This document shows positions 1 through 7,940 of a stretch of 64,000 nucleotides of DNA, in pieces (the first letter of the stretch is position 1; each line of letters begins with the position of its first letter). The notes under the pieces were generated by a model. That model searched no databases and had not been told where the DNA came from. It worked only from the letters and a program-made list of their open reading frames with translations. The stretch is taken from the NCBI RefSeq assembly GCF_024198235.1, contig NZ_JAKCFB010000013.1, positions 1 through 64,000 of the forward strand. The letters are read 5' to 3'. The position numbers and the translations under genes were made by a program. The DNA is from Myxococcus dinghuensis (GTDB lineage Bacteria; Myxococcota; Myxococcia; Myxococcales; Myxococcaceae).

Positions 1-459
1 GTCGCCCACGTCCCGCCGCCCGCCGCCGAGGGCGCGCAGGCCGTCGAGCCGGTCGCCGTGGCGCCGGTGGCCAACGGCGCGGAGCCGGGCGCCGCCACCG
101 CCGCGACGCCGCCCCCCTCGTCGCTCCCGGAGCCCGCCGCGCTCCACGAGCAGGCCCCCAAGCTGGAGGAGGCCCACGCCGCGCTCCAGGGCCACGGGGC
201 CACGGAGCCCGTCCGCGTGGCGAAGGCCATGCCGGACACGAACACGCGGGCCCGGCTGCTCAAGCGCATCGACTCGCTGGAGGACTCGGTGCCGGACCTG
301 GTCGAGCGGGGCCGCGTGAAGAGCCCGGACGCGATGCTGAAGATGCTGACGAAGTACCGTCAGGAGGCCGAGCTGGCCCCCGACGCGGAGGCGCGCCGGG
401 ACATCGGCAAGAAGCTCAACTCGCTGGAGAGCATGTTCATCAAGCCCGCGGGCCGGTGA
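1..459 (+). CDS. C-terminal part of an unknown protein (start lies before the window)
   Basis: The frame is open from the first base and ends with TGA at 457-459, so only the last ~152 residues are visible. The first ~50 residues are a low-complexity Ala/Pro linker. The last ~75 residues are charged and predicted helical (RLLKRIDSLEDSVPDLVERG, then MLKMLTKYRQEAEL), which looks like a small helical bundle or coiled-coil segment. The GTG at 58 is an internal codon and probably not the true start, because the reading frame continues upstream. I do not recognise the family. A Pro-rich linker before a small C-terminal module is common in myxobacterial kinases and scaffold proteins, but nothing here proves that. 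Confidence 0.6.
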   Translation, partial: VAHVPPPAAEGAQAVEPVAVAPVANGAEPGAATAATPPPSSLPEPAALHEQAPKLEEAHAALQGHGATEPVRVAKAMPDTNTRARLLKRIDSLEDSVPDLVERGRVKSPDAMLKMLTKYRQEAELAPDAEARRDIGKKLNSLESMFIKPAGR

Positions 460-526
460 ACCCGCGCACGGCCGCGCGCCGGGCCCGCGAGCGCGTCGCG
501 GGGGCCCGGGCGCAGCAGCCGGCCGC

Positions 527-1297
527 TCACTCCAGGCAGGCCAGGCGCTCCGCCATGGAGCTGCGCGCGTTGGCCTCGCTCACCAGCTTCCAGCCGGCGA
601 GGTCCTCCAACAGCATGTCGCGCTCCTGGCGCAGCACCGTGGGGTTCTTGCAGTGGCGGATCTCCCAGTACTTGTAGAAGGGGGGCAGCGCCAGCTGCAG
701 CTCCGCCAGCTCCGCCAGCTTCAGCTCGCCCAGCTCCTTCTTGAAGAGGGTGAAGGCGGCGTCCTCCACGCCCACCACGCCGCGCTCGTAGTACTGGATG
801 GACAGGTCGTAGGCGATGAGCTGGTCCTTCTGCATGAAGGAGTGCAGCCGGTGCGCGGCCACGGTGAGCGCCAGCGTGCCCTTGATGCCAATCGTCTCCG
901 CGATGCGCATGGCCAGCAGCCGTTCGCACGCGCCGTCGCCCGGGGGCGCGGTGCCCATCGTCGCGCCGACGAACAGGCGCCACGCCCACGCCGGTCCGTC
1001 CTCGCGCGGCGTCTGGAAGTAGCGCGGGCACTCCATATGGCGGATGTAGAGCGCCACCAGGTCCTTGGGCAGGCGGGAGAAGTCCGGCCGGTTGAAGACG
1101 ATGGGCCGGGGGTTCTTCTCGGACTGGCCCGCGCGCAGGCTCATCCGCTCGCCCTCGATGCTGTGCTTCAGCAACTTCTCGACGTCGAACTCACTCTCCA
1201 GTTGGGGGAGCTTGCTGGCCGTATAGAGATAGGTCAGCGGAATGACCACGCCGGCCAGGCCCAGCATGAACAGGATTATCCAAAGAAGACTCTTCAC
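527..1297 (-). CDS. Divergent GT51-like (peptidoglycan glycosyltransferase-type) membrane protein
   Basis: The 256-residue protein starts with GTG and has one N-terminal membrane anchor (LLWIILFMLGLAGVVIPLTY). The C-terminal half follows the end of the GT51 transglycosylase domain of class A penicillin-binding proteins: KDQLIAYDL matches the K-eIL-YLN step, and YERGVVGVEDAAFTLFKKEL and LKLAELAELQLALP match the family's yGieaAa--YFgK and LtlaEaA-LAglP motifs. The usual EDxxFxxHxG and GGSTITQQ motifs are absent or heavily changed, so activity is doubtful. A role at the cell wall, either regulatory or with altered substrate, is an inference. It is transcribed away from the flavin reductase across a 58-bp gap. 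Confidence 0.6.
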   Translation of the reverse strand: MKSLLWIILFMLGLAGVVIPLTYLYTASKLPQLESEFDVEKLLKHSIEGERMSLRAGQSEKNPRPIVFNRPDFSRLPKDLVALYIRHMECPRYFQTPREDGPAWAWRLFVGATMGTAPPGDGACERLLAMRIAETIGIKGTLALTVAAHRLHSFMQKDQLIAYDLSIQYYERGVVGVEDAAFTLFKKELGELKLAELAELQLALPPFYKYWEIRHCKNPTVLRQERDMLLEDLAGWKLVSEANARSSMAERLACLE

Positions 1298-1355
1298 GCC
1301 CCCAGGCTACCAGGGGCAGCACGCGCCCGGCACACGGGTTAGAACCGCATCCACC

Positions 1356-2048
1356 ATGTCCGACTGGCACCCGGCCACCGTCACCTCCCGTTCCCCCGCA
1401 GCCGACGGTCTCACCGACCTCGTGCTCGACGTCCGGGGGACGCCGCTCGTCGGGAGCCATGCCCACCCCGGACAGTACGTGCGGCTGAGACTGCCCGGCC
1501 TGGAGGCGGGCCTGTTCGCCATCGCCTCGCCGCCCGAGCCCCAGGGGGGCAGATGGGAGTTCCTCCTCAAGGACGGCAGCCCCCTGCCGGACGCCCTCAT
1601 CCGCCTGCCCCTGGGCGCCCCGGTGCAGGCGTCCGCGCCGGAGGGCCCCGGCTTCCCGCTGGAGCGCGCGCGCGGGCACGACCTGCTGCTGTTCGCCACC
1701 GGCTCCGGCATCTCCGCCATCCGCCCCGTCATCGCCAGCGTGCGACGCGAGCGGGACGCCTTCGGCCGCGTGAAGCTCTACTTCGGCGCGCGCACGCCCG
1801 GGGCCTTCGCCTACCAGGGGGAGCTGCACGCGTGGGAGGAGGGCGGCGTCCAGGTGGTCCGCACCGTCAGCCAGCCCGGCGCCAGCGGCTGGCAGGGCCT
1901 CACCGGCTACGTGCAGGCCCACCTGGGGGAGGACCCCCTGCACGACGCGCTCGCCTTCGTCTGCGGACAGTCGAGCATGGTGCGCGGGGTGATGGACGCG
2001 CTGAGCGAGCGGGGCGTGCCCGCCACCCGCGTCTTCTTCAACTACTGA
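1356..2048 (+). CDS. Ferredoxin-NADP reductase-like FAD/NAD(P)H oxidoreductase
   Basis: This 230-residue protein has the two-domain layout of the ferredoxin reductase superfamily. An N-terminal FAD-binding barrel carries GQYVRLRLPG and LFAIASPP (the RxYS-like FAD motif is changed to FAIAS). A C-terminal nucleotide-binding domain carries LLLFATGSGISAIRPVI, the T/G-rich pyridine-nucleotide loop, and ends in FVCGQSSMVRGVMDAL, matching the usual CGPxxMv motif, then VFFNY. There is no 2Fe-2S domain, so it needs a separate electron partner. I chose ATG 1356 because homology begins just after it; the frame is open farther upstream without recognisable sequence. Its 3' end overlaps the convergent WD40 gene by 7 bp. 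Confidence 0.8.
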   Translation: MSDWHPATVTSRSPAADGLTDLVLDVRGTPLVGSHAHPGQYVRLRLPGLEAGLFAIASPPEPQGGRWEFLLKDGSPLPDALIRLPLGAPVQASAPEGPGFPLERARGHDLLLFATGSGISAIRPVIASVRRERDAFGRVKLYFGARTPGAFAYQGELHAWEEGGVQVVRTVSQPGASGWQGLTGYVQAHLGEDPLHDALAFVCGQSSMVRGVMDALSERGVPATRVFFNY

Positions 2049-3667
2049 GCGGCGTCCGCCGCCACCGTGGCGCCCTCGGCGTAGCGCACGCCCAGCAGCA
2101 CCGCCGCCGGGTCGCTCTCACCGCTGCTGCTGGCCACCTGCGGCGTCCACGCGGCCACGCCCACCCATTGCCCGTCCGGGCTGAACCGGACCCGGCGCAC
2201 GGACCAGTCGACGGAGTACGAGCCCTTCGCCGCGGCGTCGCCTTCCGTGAAGAGGTACACGCGCTTGTCCCAGCCACCGGACACGAGCGAGCGCCCGTCC
2301 GGGGAGATGGCCGCGGTGGACACCACGCCCCGGTGCAGCGGCCACTTGTGGAGCACCTCGCCGGAGCCGGCGTCCACCACCGCGCCCGCGTTGAAGGGGC
2401 CCTGGGGCTCCTCCACGCCCTTGCGCTCGCGCTCGTAGACGGCGCGGTCGCGCTCCGGCTTCTGCTCGGACAGCCCCACGCCCAGCCTCCGCCCGGCCGC
2501 GTCCACGGTGACGTCGCTGACGTAGGCGGGGAAGCTGAAATCCGAGCGCGGCGAGAGCACCAGCGCCTCCACCGCGGGAGCCGCCACCTCCGGCGCGGCG
2601 CCCTCGAGCGTGAGGACGGCCTCGTGGCTGACCTCGTCGAAGGACACGCCCACCCGCTCCGTGAAGGGCGCGCCCAGCACGCCCTGCGTCCCCTGCGGCA
2701 CGCACGCGTCGCACACGGCGACGTCCACGCCCGTCAGCGTCAGCGACTTGAAGCGCAGCGACTGCGAGCGCGCCAGCCGCGCCGCCGTCGTGCCCAGCGC
2801 GCCGGGCACGTCCACCGTCTCCTTCAGGAAGGGCACGTCGATGCCCGCGGCCGTGGCCACCTCGCTGGTGACGAGGATGACCGGCACGCGCGCGTCCAGC
2901 GCGAACGAGACGGGCGCCTTGCCGTTGAGCGAGCCGCCCACCACCGCGGAGCCCGCGCGCCGCTCGAAGCGCGCGCGCGCCGTCCCCGGCGTGGCGGACT
3001 CCTGGGCGGCGTGCCACGCGCGCACGTGCTTGTCCCAGCCGCCCGAGTACAGCGTCCCGTCCGGAGCGAACGCCAGCCCGCTCACCATGCCCGCGTGCCC
3101 GCGCGCCTCCGACGCGTGCGCCAGGTCCGGCACGGACAGCACGGTGAGCAGCCCCTGCGTGCTGCCCGCCACCAGCCACCGGCCGTTCGGGTGGAAGGCC
3201 AGCACGGACAGCGGCTCCTCGGTGAAGCGCACGCCCCGGGCCTCGCCGGTGGCCGCGTCGAACAGGCGCACCGCGCCGTCACGGCTCGCGGTGGCGACCA
3301 GGCCCCCGTCCGGCGAGAAGGCCACGCCCTCCACGTCCGACTCGTAGGGGTTGATGGCCGCGTCCGCCAGCTTGCGCGGCGGCGACCCCAGCGCCCAGAT
3401 GGACAGGAAGTACGACTTGGAGCCCAGCCGCGTGTACGCCACGCGCCGCTGCCGGGGCGAGAAGTCCAGGCCCCAGATGAAGTCCGTGTTGTCGAGGACC
3501 GCCGCCTCGTCCAGGCCCGTCACGGTGCCGGTGACGTGACGCCCCGGCGCCTCGTCCAGCCGCGCCACCAGCTCCGGCGCGAGCCGCGCGTGGTGCGCGC
3601 AGCCGCCGCCCGTCGCCGCCAGCAGTCCCCCCGCCAGCAGCGCCGCCATCCCCTGCCCCACCCTCAT
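2042..3667 (-). CDS. WD40-repeat lipoprotein-like protein with an inserted, degenerate aspartyl-protease-like domain
   Basis: The 541-residue product begins with a signal-like sequence ending near a Cys (LLAATGGGCAHHARL), suggesting an envelope location. WD40-type blades follow, with FSPDGGLVATASRDGAVRLF, FHPNGRWLVAGS and FAPDGTLYSGGWDKHVRAW. The propeller then breaks, and about 110 residues read like a retropepsin-type clan AA domain: an NGKAPVSFALDAR stretch where DTGA is expected, ATAAGID, and a closing QGVLGAPFTERVGVSF resembling the dGiLG--fL--f-v-iD signature. The catalytic Asp is kept but Thr-Gly-Ala is lost. WD40 blades resume (ISPDGRSLVSGGWDKRVYLF). The ATG overlaps the stop of the upstream gene by 4 bp (ATGA), so the two are translationally coupled. 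Confidence 0.75.
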   Translation of the reverse strand: MRVGQGMAALLAGGLLAATGGGCAHHARLAPELVARLDEAPGRHVTGTVTGLDEAAVLDNTDFIWGLDFSPRQRRVAYTRLGSKSYFLSIWALGSPPRKLADAAINPYESDVEGVAFSPDGGLVATASRDGAVRLFDAATGEARGVRFTEEPLSVLAFHPNGRWLVAGSTQGLLTVLSVPDLAHASEARGHAGMVSGLAFAPDGTLYSGGWDKHVRAWHAAQESATPGTARARFERRAGSAVVGGSLNGKAPVSFALDARVPVILVTSEVATAAGIDVPFLKETVDVPGALGTTAARLARSQSLRFKSLTLTGVDVAVCDACVPQGTQGVLGAPFTERVGVSFDEVSHEAVLTLEGAAPEVAAPAVEALVLSPRSDFSFPAYVSDVTVDAAGRRLGVGLSEQKPERDRAVYERERKGVEEPQGPFNAGAVVDAGSGEVLHKWPLHRGVVSTAAISPDGRSLVSGGWDKRVYLFTEGDAAAKGSYSVDWSVRRVRFSPDGQWVGVAAWTPQVASSSGESDPAAVLLGVRYAEGATVAADAAQ

Positions 3668-5832
3668 GAGCCCGAGCCTCCCGTCGCGGAGGCGGCCTTC
3701 TCGCGCTCCTTGTCCACGTTGATCTCCGTGACGCCCTTGTTGTCGATGGACAGGAGGAACAGCTGCTTCACCGCCTCGCGCTTCTCGTTGAACGAGGTGC
3801 GGCCGGTGGCGCCGTCGAAGTCCTTCAGGGTGGCCAGCGCGTCGCGCATCTGCGCGCGCGTCCGGGGCGCGCCCTCCTTCTTGTCCGCGAGCTGGCGCAG
3901 CATGCGGGCCGAGTCGTAGCCGATGGCCTCCAACAGGCCCGGGTCCTTGCCCGTCTCCTGCTTGTACGCCTCGCGGTACTTCTTCACGAAGGTGCGCGTG
4001 GCCGGGCGCTGCGAGTCCACGAAGAAGCCGTCCACGTACACCGAGCAGGTGACGAACTTGCCGCCGCGCTCGATGAGCTCCGGCAGGCCCGAGCGCCCCT
4101 TGGGGCTGCTCCACTGGTTGGCGCCGAAGAGCGTCACCGTCTTCAGCTCCTTCTTGCCCGTCGTCTTGCGGATGCGCTCCAGGTCGCGCGGGTCGCACGC
4201 GTTGGTGACGATGTCCTCCACCGCGAGCGCCGGGGCGACGAGGCTCACGCGCCGCCAGTCGTCCGGCATGAAGATGGCCTCGAAGTCGATGATGGGCTCG
4301 ACGCCGCTCTTCACCTTCTCCATCGCCTTGCGGCGGCGGAAGGCGTCCAGGTTCTCGCCCTGCACGTCGCGCACGCCCTCGATGTAGTCGAGCCGGTCCT
4401 CGAGGTAGTAGCGGCCCACCAGCTTCTTGGCCTCCGTGGTGAAGGTCGTCTGGTCGTGCGAGTAGCGCTCCGCGCCGCGCACCACGCCGCCGCGCTGGGT
4501 GACGTCGTCCCAGAACGCGTCCGCCAGCTCCACGCCGTAGGGGATGTTCGGGTACAGCAGGGCGAACTTCTTGAAGCCCTTCACGTTGATGGCGTAGTCC
4601 GCGATGGCGTCCGCCTGCGCGGCGTTGGTCAGCATGTTGCGGAACACGTACGCGCCCAGGTCCGTGACGCCCTCCTGGCGGCTCATGGTGAGCAGCGGCA
4701 CCTGGAGCTCCTCGGCCACCAGCGCCGCGCGCTTGCTGTCGTCGCCCAGCAGCGGCCCCAGCACCGCGATGGCGCCGTCGTCGAACGCGAGCTGCTCCAT
4801 CGCCTGGCCCGTCTTGTTGACGTCGCCCTGCGTGTCCTTGACCACCAGCTCGATGTCGCTGCCCTCCAGGCCCAACTGGATGCCGCGCAGCACCGCCTCG
4901 CCGATGGGCTGGTAGCGGCCCGTCATGGGCAGCAACACGCCCACCGTCCGGGGCCGCGCCTCCACGCGCCGGGTGGCCCGCGCGAGCAGCTCACGCGCCT
5001 GGGGCGCGAAGGTGCTGTGGGGCGCCTCCGCGAGGAAGCGGTTGAGCGTCTCCTCCAGCCGCGACCACTCGCGCAGGTGGTAGTAGACGCGCGCCAGCTT
5101 GAAGGTGAGGACCGGCCACGCGGGGTTGGTGGGGGACAGCCCGTCCGCCACCCGCGCGATGTCCACGAAGTCCGCGCGGCCCTCGACCAGCGCCTCCACC
5201 CGGGCCACCGCCGCGGCGCGCTCCTGCTCCGTGCGCGCCTGCCCCGCCTGCTCCACCGCCAGGGTGAGGGACTGGCCGTACAGCCCCGCGCCCTCCGCCG
5301 CCCGCGCCGCCTCCCGCAGGAGCTGCTCGCGCTCGGCGCCCTCGGCGCGCTCGGCCAGGCTGGACAGCGTCTGGTACGCGTCGCGGTAGGCGCCCGTCTC
5401 CATCGCCGCCAGGGCCAGCTTGCGCTTGGCGTCCTCGGACTGGGGATACAGCGGGTTCTCGAAGAGCAGCTCGTTGAAGGACTTGCGCGCGTTGACGTAG
5501 TCCTTCGATTCGAAGAAGAGCACGCCGGCCTGGTACAGCGCGTCCTGGCCCGCCGTCGTCGCCGGGTAGGCCTTGCGCACGGACAGGAACACCTCCGCGG
5601 CCTTCTTCTTGTCCGGCGTGGTCTGCGCGGCCTGCTTCGCCTGGGCGAGCGCCGCGTCCGCCGTGGCGTCCTTCTTCACCTCCACGGAGGGCCGCTGCGG
5701 GAACGGGTCACCCGTGGGGACGTCCTCCCCGGTCGCGCCTCCTGGCGTGGGGCGGGTGGTGCGGGGGCAGGCCGTCAGCAGGAGGGCCAGCGCGACGAGG
5801 AGCGAGCGGCGCAAGGTGGGCAGGACTTCCAT
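3664..5832 (-). CDS. LpoA-like lipoprotein: TPR-type N-terminus plus periplasmic ligand-binding domain
   Basis: The 722-residue protein starts with a lipoprotein signal (LLVALALLLTACPRTT, Cys as lipidation site). Residues ~50-330 are helical TPR-like repeats (YQAGVLFFESKDYVNARKSF and similar). The rest is a type I periplasmic-binding fold, opening with VGVLLPMTGRYQPIGEAVLR and including AVLGPLLGDDSKRAALVAEE and KFALLYPNIPYGVELADAFW. TPR plus binding-protein fold is the layout of LpoA, the outer-membrane activator of PBP1A, and the GT51-like gene nearby fits a cell-wall theme, though function is inferred. An upstream in-frame ATG at 5847 would add five residues. It follows dnaJ on the same strand after ~208 bp. 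Confidence 0.75.
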   Translation of the reverse strand: MEVLPTLRRSLLVALALLLTACPRTTRPTPGGATGEDVPTGDPFPQRPSVEVKKDATADAALAQAKQAAQTTPDKKKAAEVFLSVRKAYPATTAGQDALYQAGVLFFESKDYVNARKSFNELLFENPLYPQSEDAKRKLALAAMETGAYRDAYQTLSSLAERAEGAEREQLLREAARAAEGAGLYGQSLTLAVEQAGQARTEQERAAAVARVEALVEGRADFVDIARVADGLSPTNPAWPVLTFKLARVYYHLREWSRLEETLNRFLAEAPHSTFAPQARELLARATRRVEARPRTVGVLLPMTGRYQPIGEAVLRGIQLGLEGSDIELVVKDTQGDVNKTGQAMEQLAFDDGAIAVLGPLLGDDSKRAALVAEELQVPLLTMSRQEGVTDLGAYVFRNMLTNAAQADAIADYAINVKGFKKFALLYPNIPYGVELADAFWDDVTQRGGVVRGAERYSHDQTTFTTEAKKLVGRYYLEDRLDYIEGVRDVQGENLDAFRRRKAMEKVKSGVEPIIDFEAIFMPDDWRRVSLVAPALAVEDIVTNACDPRDLERIRKTTGKKELKTVTLFGANQWSSPKGRSGLPELIERGGKFVTCSVYVDGFFVDSQRPATRTFVKKYREAYKQETGKDPGLLEAIGYDSARMLRQLADKKEGAPRTRAQMRDALATLKDFDGATGRTSFNEKREAVKQLFLLSIDNKGVTEINVDKEREKAASATGGSGS

Positions 5833-6011
5833 GGCAGGGGGGTGCATAGCAGCGGCGGTGCGCCTCCGTCGACAACGGAGCACGGGGAAGATTCCTCGGG
5901 GAACCCCACCCGCGTTGCACCCTTCGTGCCCGCTTCCGCCACCCGCGCGGACGTTGACTGGCTCACGTTGCCGAGGCGTCCGGGCCACACCGCGTGGTCC
6001 CGGAGCCACGC

Positions 6012-6031
6012 TCGCCCGCCTGGGCGGGCGA
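6012..6031 (-). terminator. Hairpin just downstream of dnaJ
   Basis: Positions 6012-6020 and 6023-6031 are exact reverse complements (TCGCCCGCC / GGCGGGCGA). They lie about 10 bp beyond the dnaJ stop codon. There is no T-run on the transcript side, so this is at best a GC-rich hairpin terminator or a processing or stability element. Confidence 0.4.
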
Positions 6032-6040
6032 CGTCCCGCG

Positions 6041-7171
6041 TCAGCCGAAGAGCTCCTTCACCTTGGCGAAGAAGCTCTTGGACTGCGGATGCGACTCCTC
6101 GCCGGACAGCTCGGCGAGCTTCTCCAGGAGCTCGCGCTGCTTGGAGGACAGCTCCGTGGGCGTCTCCACCACCACGCGCACGTGCTGGTCGCCGCGCTGC
6201 TGGCTGTGCAGGTGGGGAATGCCCTTGCCCTTGAGGCGAAACACCTTCCCCGACTGGGTACCGGCGGGGATGGTCATCTTCACCTTCCCGTCGAGCGTGG
6301 GGACGTCGATCTTCGCGCCCAGCGCCGCGTGGGTGAAGGAGATGGGCACCTCGCAGAAGACCTCGTACTCCTCGCGCTGGAAGAGCGGGTGCTCCTTGAC
6401 GATGACCGTGACGTAGAGGTCGCCCGGGGGACCGCCGCGGTCGCCCGGCTCGCCCATGCCCGCCAGGCGCACGCGCGTGCCGTTGTCCACGCCGCCGGGG
6501 ATGGCCACCTCGATGACCTCCTCGGAGGGCACCTTGCCGGAGCCCTTGCAGCGCGTGCACGGGTCCGGCACCACCGCGCCGGAGCCGCCGCAGTCACCGC
6601 ACGGCCGGGACACCGCGAAGAAGCCCTGGGTGTAGCGCAGCTCGCCCGAGCCGCCGCACGTGCCGCACGCGCGCGGCCCCGCGCCGCTCTTGCTGCCGGA
6701 GCCGCTGCACGTCTCGCACTTCTTGGGGCGCGGAATCGTCACCTTGGGCCGGCTGCCGAAGGCCGCCTCCTCGAAGGTGATCTCCAGGTTGTACCGGAGG
6801 TCCGCGCCGCGCGTGCTCGTCCGGCGGCCCCCACCCCGGCCACCGCCGAAGATGTCGCCGAAGATCTCCCCGAAGATGTCGTTGATGTTGACGCCCTGGA
6901 AGCCGCCGCCCGCCCCGCCGAAGCCCTCGAAGGGGTTGCCCGCGTGGCCGAAGCGGTCGTACTTCGCCCGCCGCTCGGGGTCGCTGAGCACCTCGTAGGC
7001 CTCCGAGGCCTCCTTGAACTTCTCCTCCGCGTCCTGGTTCCCCGGGTTCCTGTCCGGGTGGTACTGGAGCGCCACCTTGCGAAACGCGCTCTTCAGCTCC
7101 TGCGCGGAGACGGTCTTCTGGACACCCAGGACCTCGTAGTAGTCGCGCTTCTGTCCCGCCGCCGCTGGCAT
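6041..7171 (-). CDS. dnaJ: Molecular chaperone DnaJ
   Basis: A full-length type I DnaJ of 376 residues that stimulates DnaK ATPase and hands over unfolded clients. The J domain is at ~8-75 with the essential HPD in QYHPDRN. A Gly/Phe-rich region (NPFEGFGGAGGGF, IFGDIFGGGRGG) follows. The zinc domain has four CxxCxGxG motifs: CETCSGSG, CGTCGGSG, CGDCGGSG and CTRCKGSG. The substrate-binding C-terminal domains include AIPGGVDNGTRVRLAGMGEP and IPAGTQSGKVFRLKGKG. I prefer ATG 7171, preceded by AGGGG about 10 nt upstream, over TTG 7180. No dnaK or grpE is next to it. A candidate sigma-70-type promoter lies ~60 bp upstream. Confidence 0.97.
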   Translation of the reverse strand: MPAAAGQKRDYYEVLGVQKTVSAQELKSAFRKVALQYHPDRNPGNQDAEEKFKEASEAYEVLSDPERRAKYDRFGHAGNPFEGFGGAGGGFQGVNINDIFGEIFGDIFGGGRGGGRRTSTRGADLRYNLEITFEEAAFGSRPKVTIPRPKKCETCSGSGSKSGAGPRACGTCGGSGELRYTQGFFAVSRPCGDCGGSGAVVPDPCTRCKGSGKVPSEEVIEVAIPGGVDNGTRVRLAGMGEPGDRGGPPGDLYVTVIVKEHPLFQREEYEVFCEVPISFTHAALGAKIDVPTLDGKVKMTIPAGTQSGKVFRLKGKGIPHLHSQQRGDQHVRVVVETPTELSSKQRELLEKLAELSGEESHPQSKSFFAKVKELFG

Positions 7172-7227
7172 TCGCTTCAACCCCTGGAAATTGCTGAACT
7201 TTTCAACGCTGCGAAAATCCCTGGATC

Positions 7228-7255
7228 ACTATAACGCAGCGAAACGCCCCAGCAA
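7228..7255 (-). promoter_or_regulatory. Candidate sigma-70-type promoter for dnaJ
   Basis: On the minus strand TTGCTG (7255-7250) and TATAGT (7233-7228) are separated by 16 bp. They lie in a locally AT-richer stretch ~57 bp upstream of the dnaJ ATG. I see no CIRCE inverted repeat. This comes from inspection only. Confidence 0.45.
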
Positions 7256-7339
7256 TCCGGGCGCGGGAACGGCGACCGCCCGGGACCTGGGGGGTCACCG
7301 GGCGGCGGAAGGAAGGGGAAGCGGGTTGGCGCGGGTGGA

Positions 7340-7789
7340 CTAGACGGTCCACACGCGGTTGGCCGTCAGCTCCATCCGGGCCAGCCGGCGCTTGAGGCCC
7401 GGGTCGACCGGACCGTTCGAGGCCCACTTGGGCACCACGAAGTGCAGCTCCGCGTTGTAGAGCTTGGCGGCGCTGGCCAGGAGGCTCCAGCGGTTCTCCG
7501 CGGCGGGCTCGTCCACCATGCCGGGTGTGACGATCTCCAGGATGATGGGGGTGCGCGCCGAATCCGACTGCCGGCAGGTGAAATCGGGACGGTGGTCCTC
7601 GATGGTGCCGGACAGGATGGGCGGGGGCATGAAGCCCGGAAGCCGTGCCTTGATGTCCGTGTACCCGATGGTGCGGAAGTACTCGGCCATGAGCCACAGG
7701 AGCCGCCGGCGCTCCTCGTCTTCAACCACCGGCTCGCAGCCCGGATTGAAAAGGACCTCTTTTTCGTTATTGGTGTCCATGGCTCCCAT
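7340..7789 (-). CDS. Conserved hypothetical protein, possibly with a PD-(D/E)XK-like fold
   Basis: The 149-residue protein starts at ATG 7789; an internal ATG at 7780 is equally possible. It is soluble, without signal or membrane segment. It has an acidic N-terminus (CEPVVEDEERRRLLWLMAEY), a central RPDFTC followed ~16 residues later by PIILEIVTPGMVDEP, and then an alternating helix/strand end (LYNAELHFVVPKW). PDF followed by a strand with E-x-V faintly recalls nuclease-fold cores, but the usual Lys is replaced by Val, so catalysis is not expected. It is transcribed away from the ABC exporter. I do not recognise the family by name. Confidence 0.6.
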   Translation of the reverse strand: MGAMDTNNEKEVLFNPGCEPVVEDEERRRLLWLMAEYFRTIGYTDIKARLPGFMPPPILSGTIEDHRPDFTCRQSDSARTPIILEIVTPGMVDEPAAENRWSLLASAAKLYNAELHFVVPKWASNGPVDPGLKRRLARMELTANRVWTV

Positions 7790-7940
7790 GAAGCTGTCCG
7801 CAGGGGCCAGGACGGGCAATGGAACGCACCTGCCTGCCGGTGAAGCCCGGTGGCAAGGCAGGCGGCGGGGCACACCGCGACCGGCGCGCCACTAGCCTTG
7901 GACCTCGCGGCGACTCGGTGACAGAGTCCGCGGCCGAACA

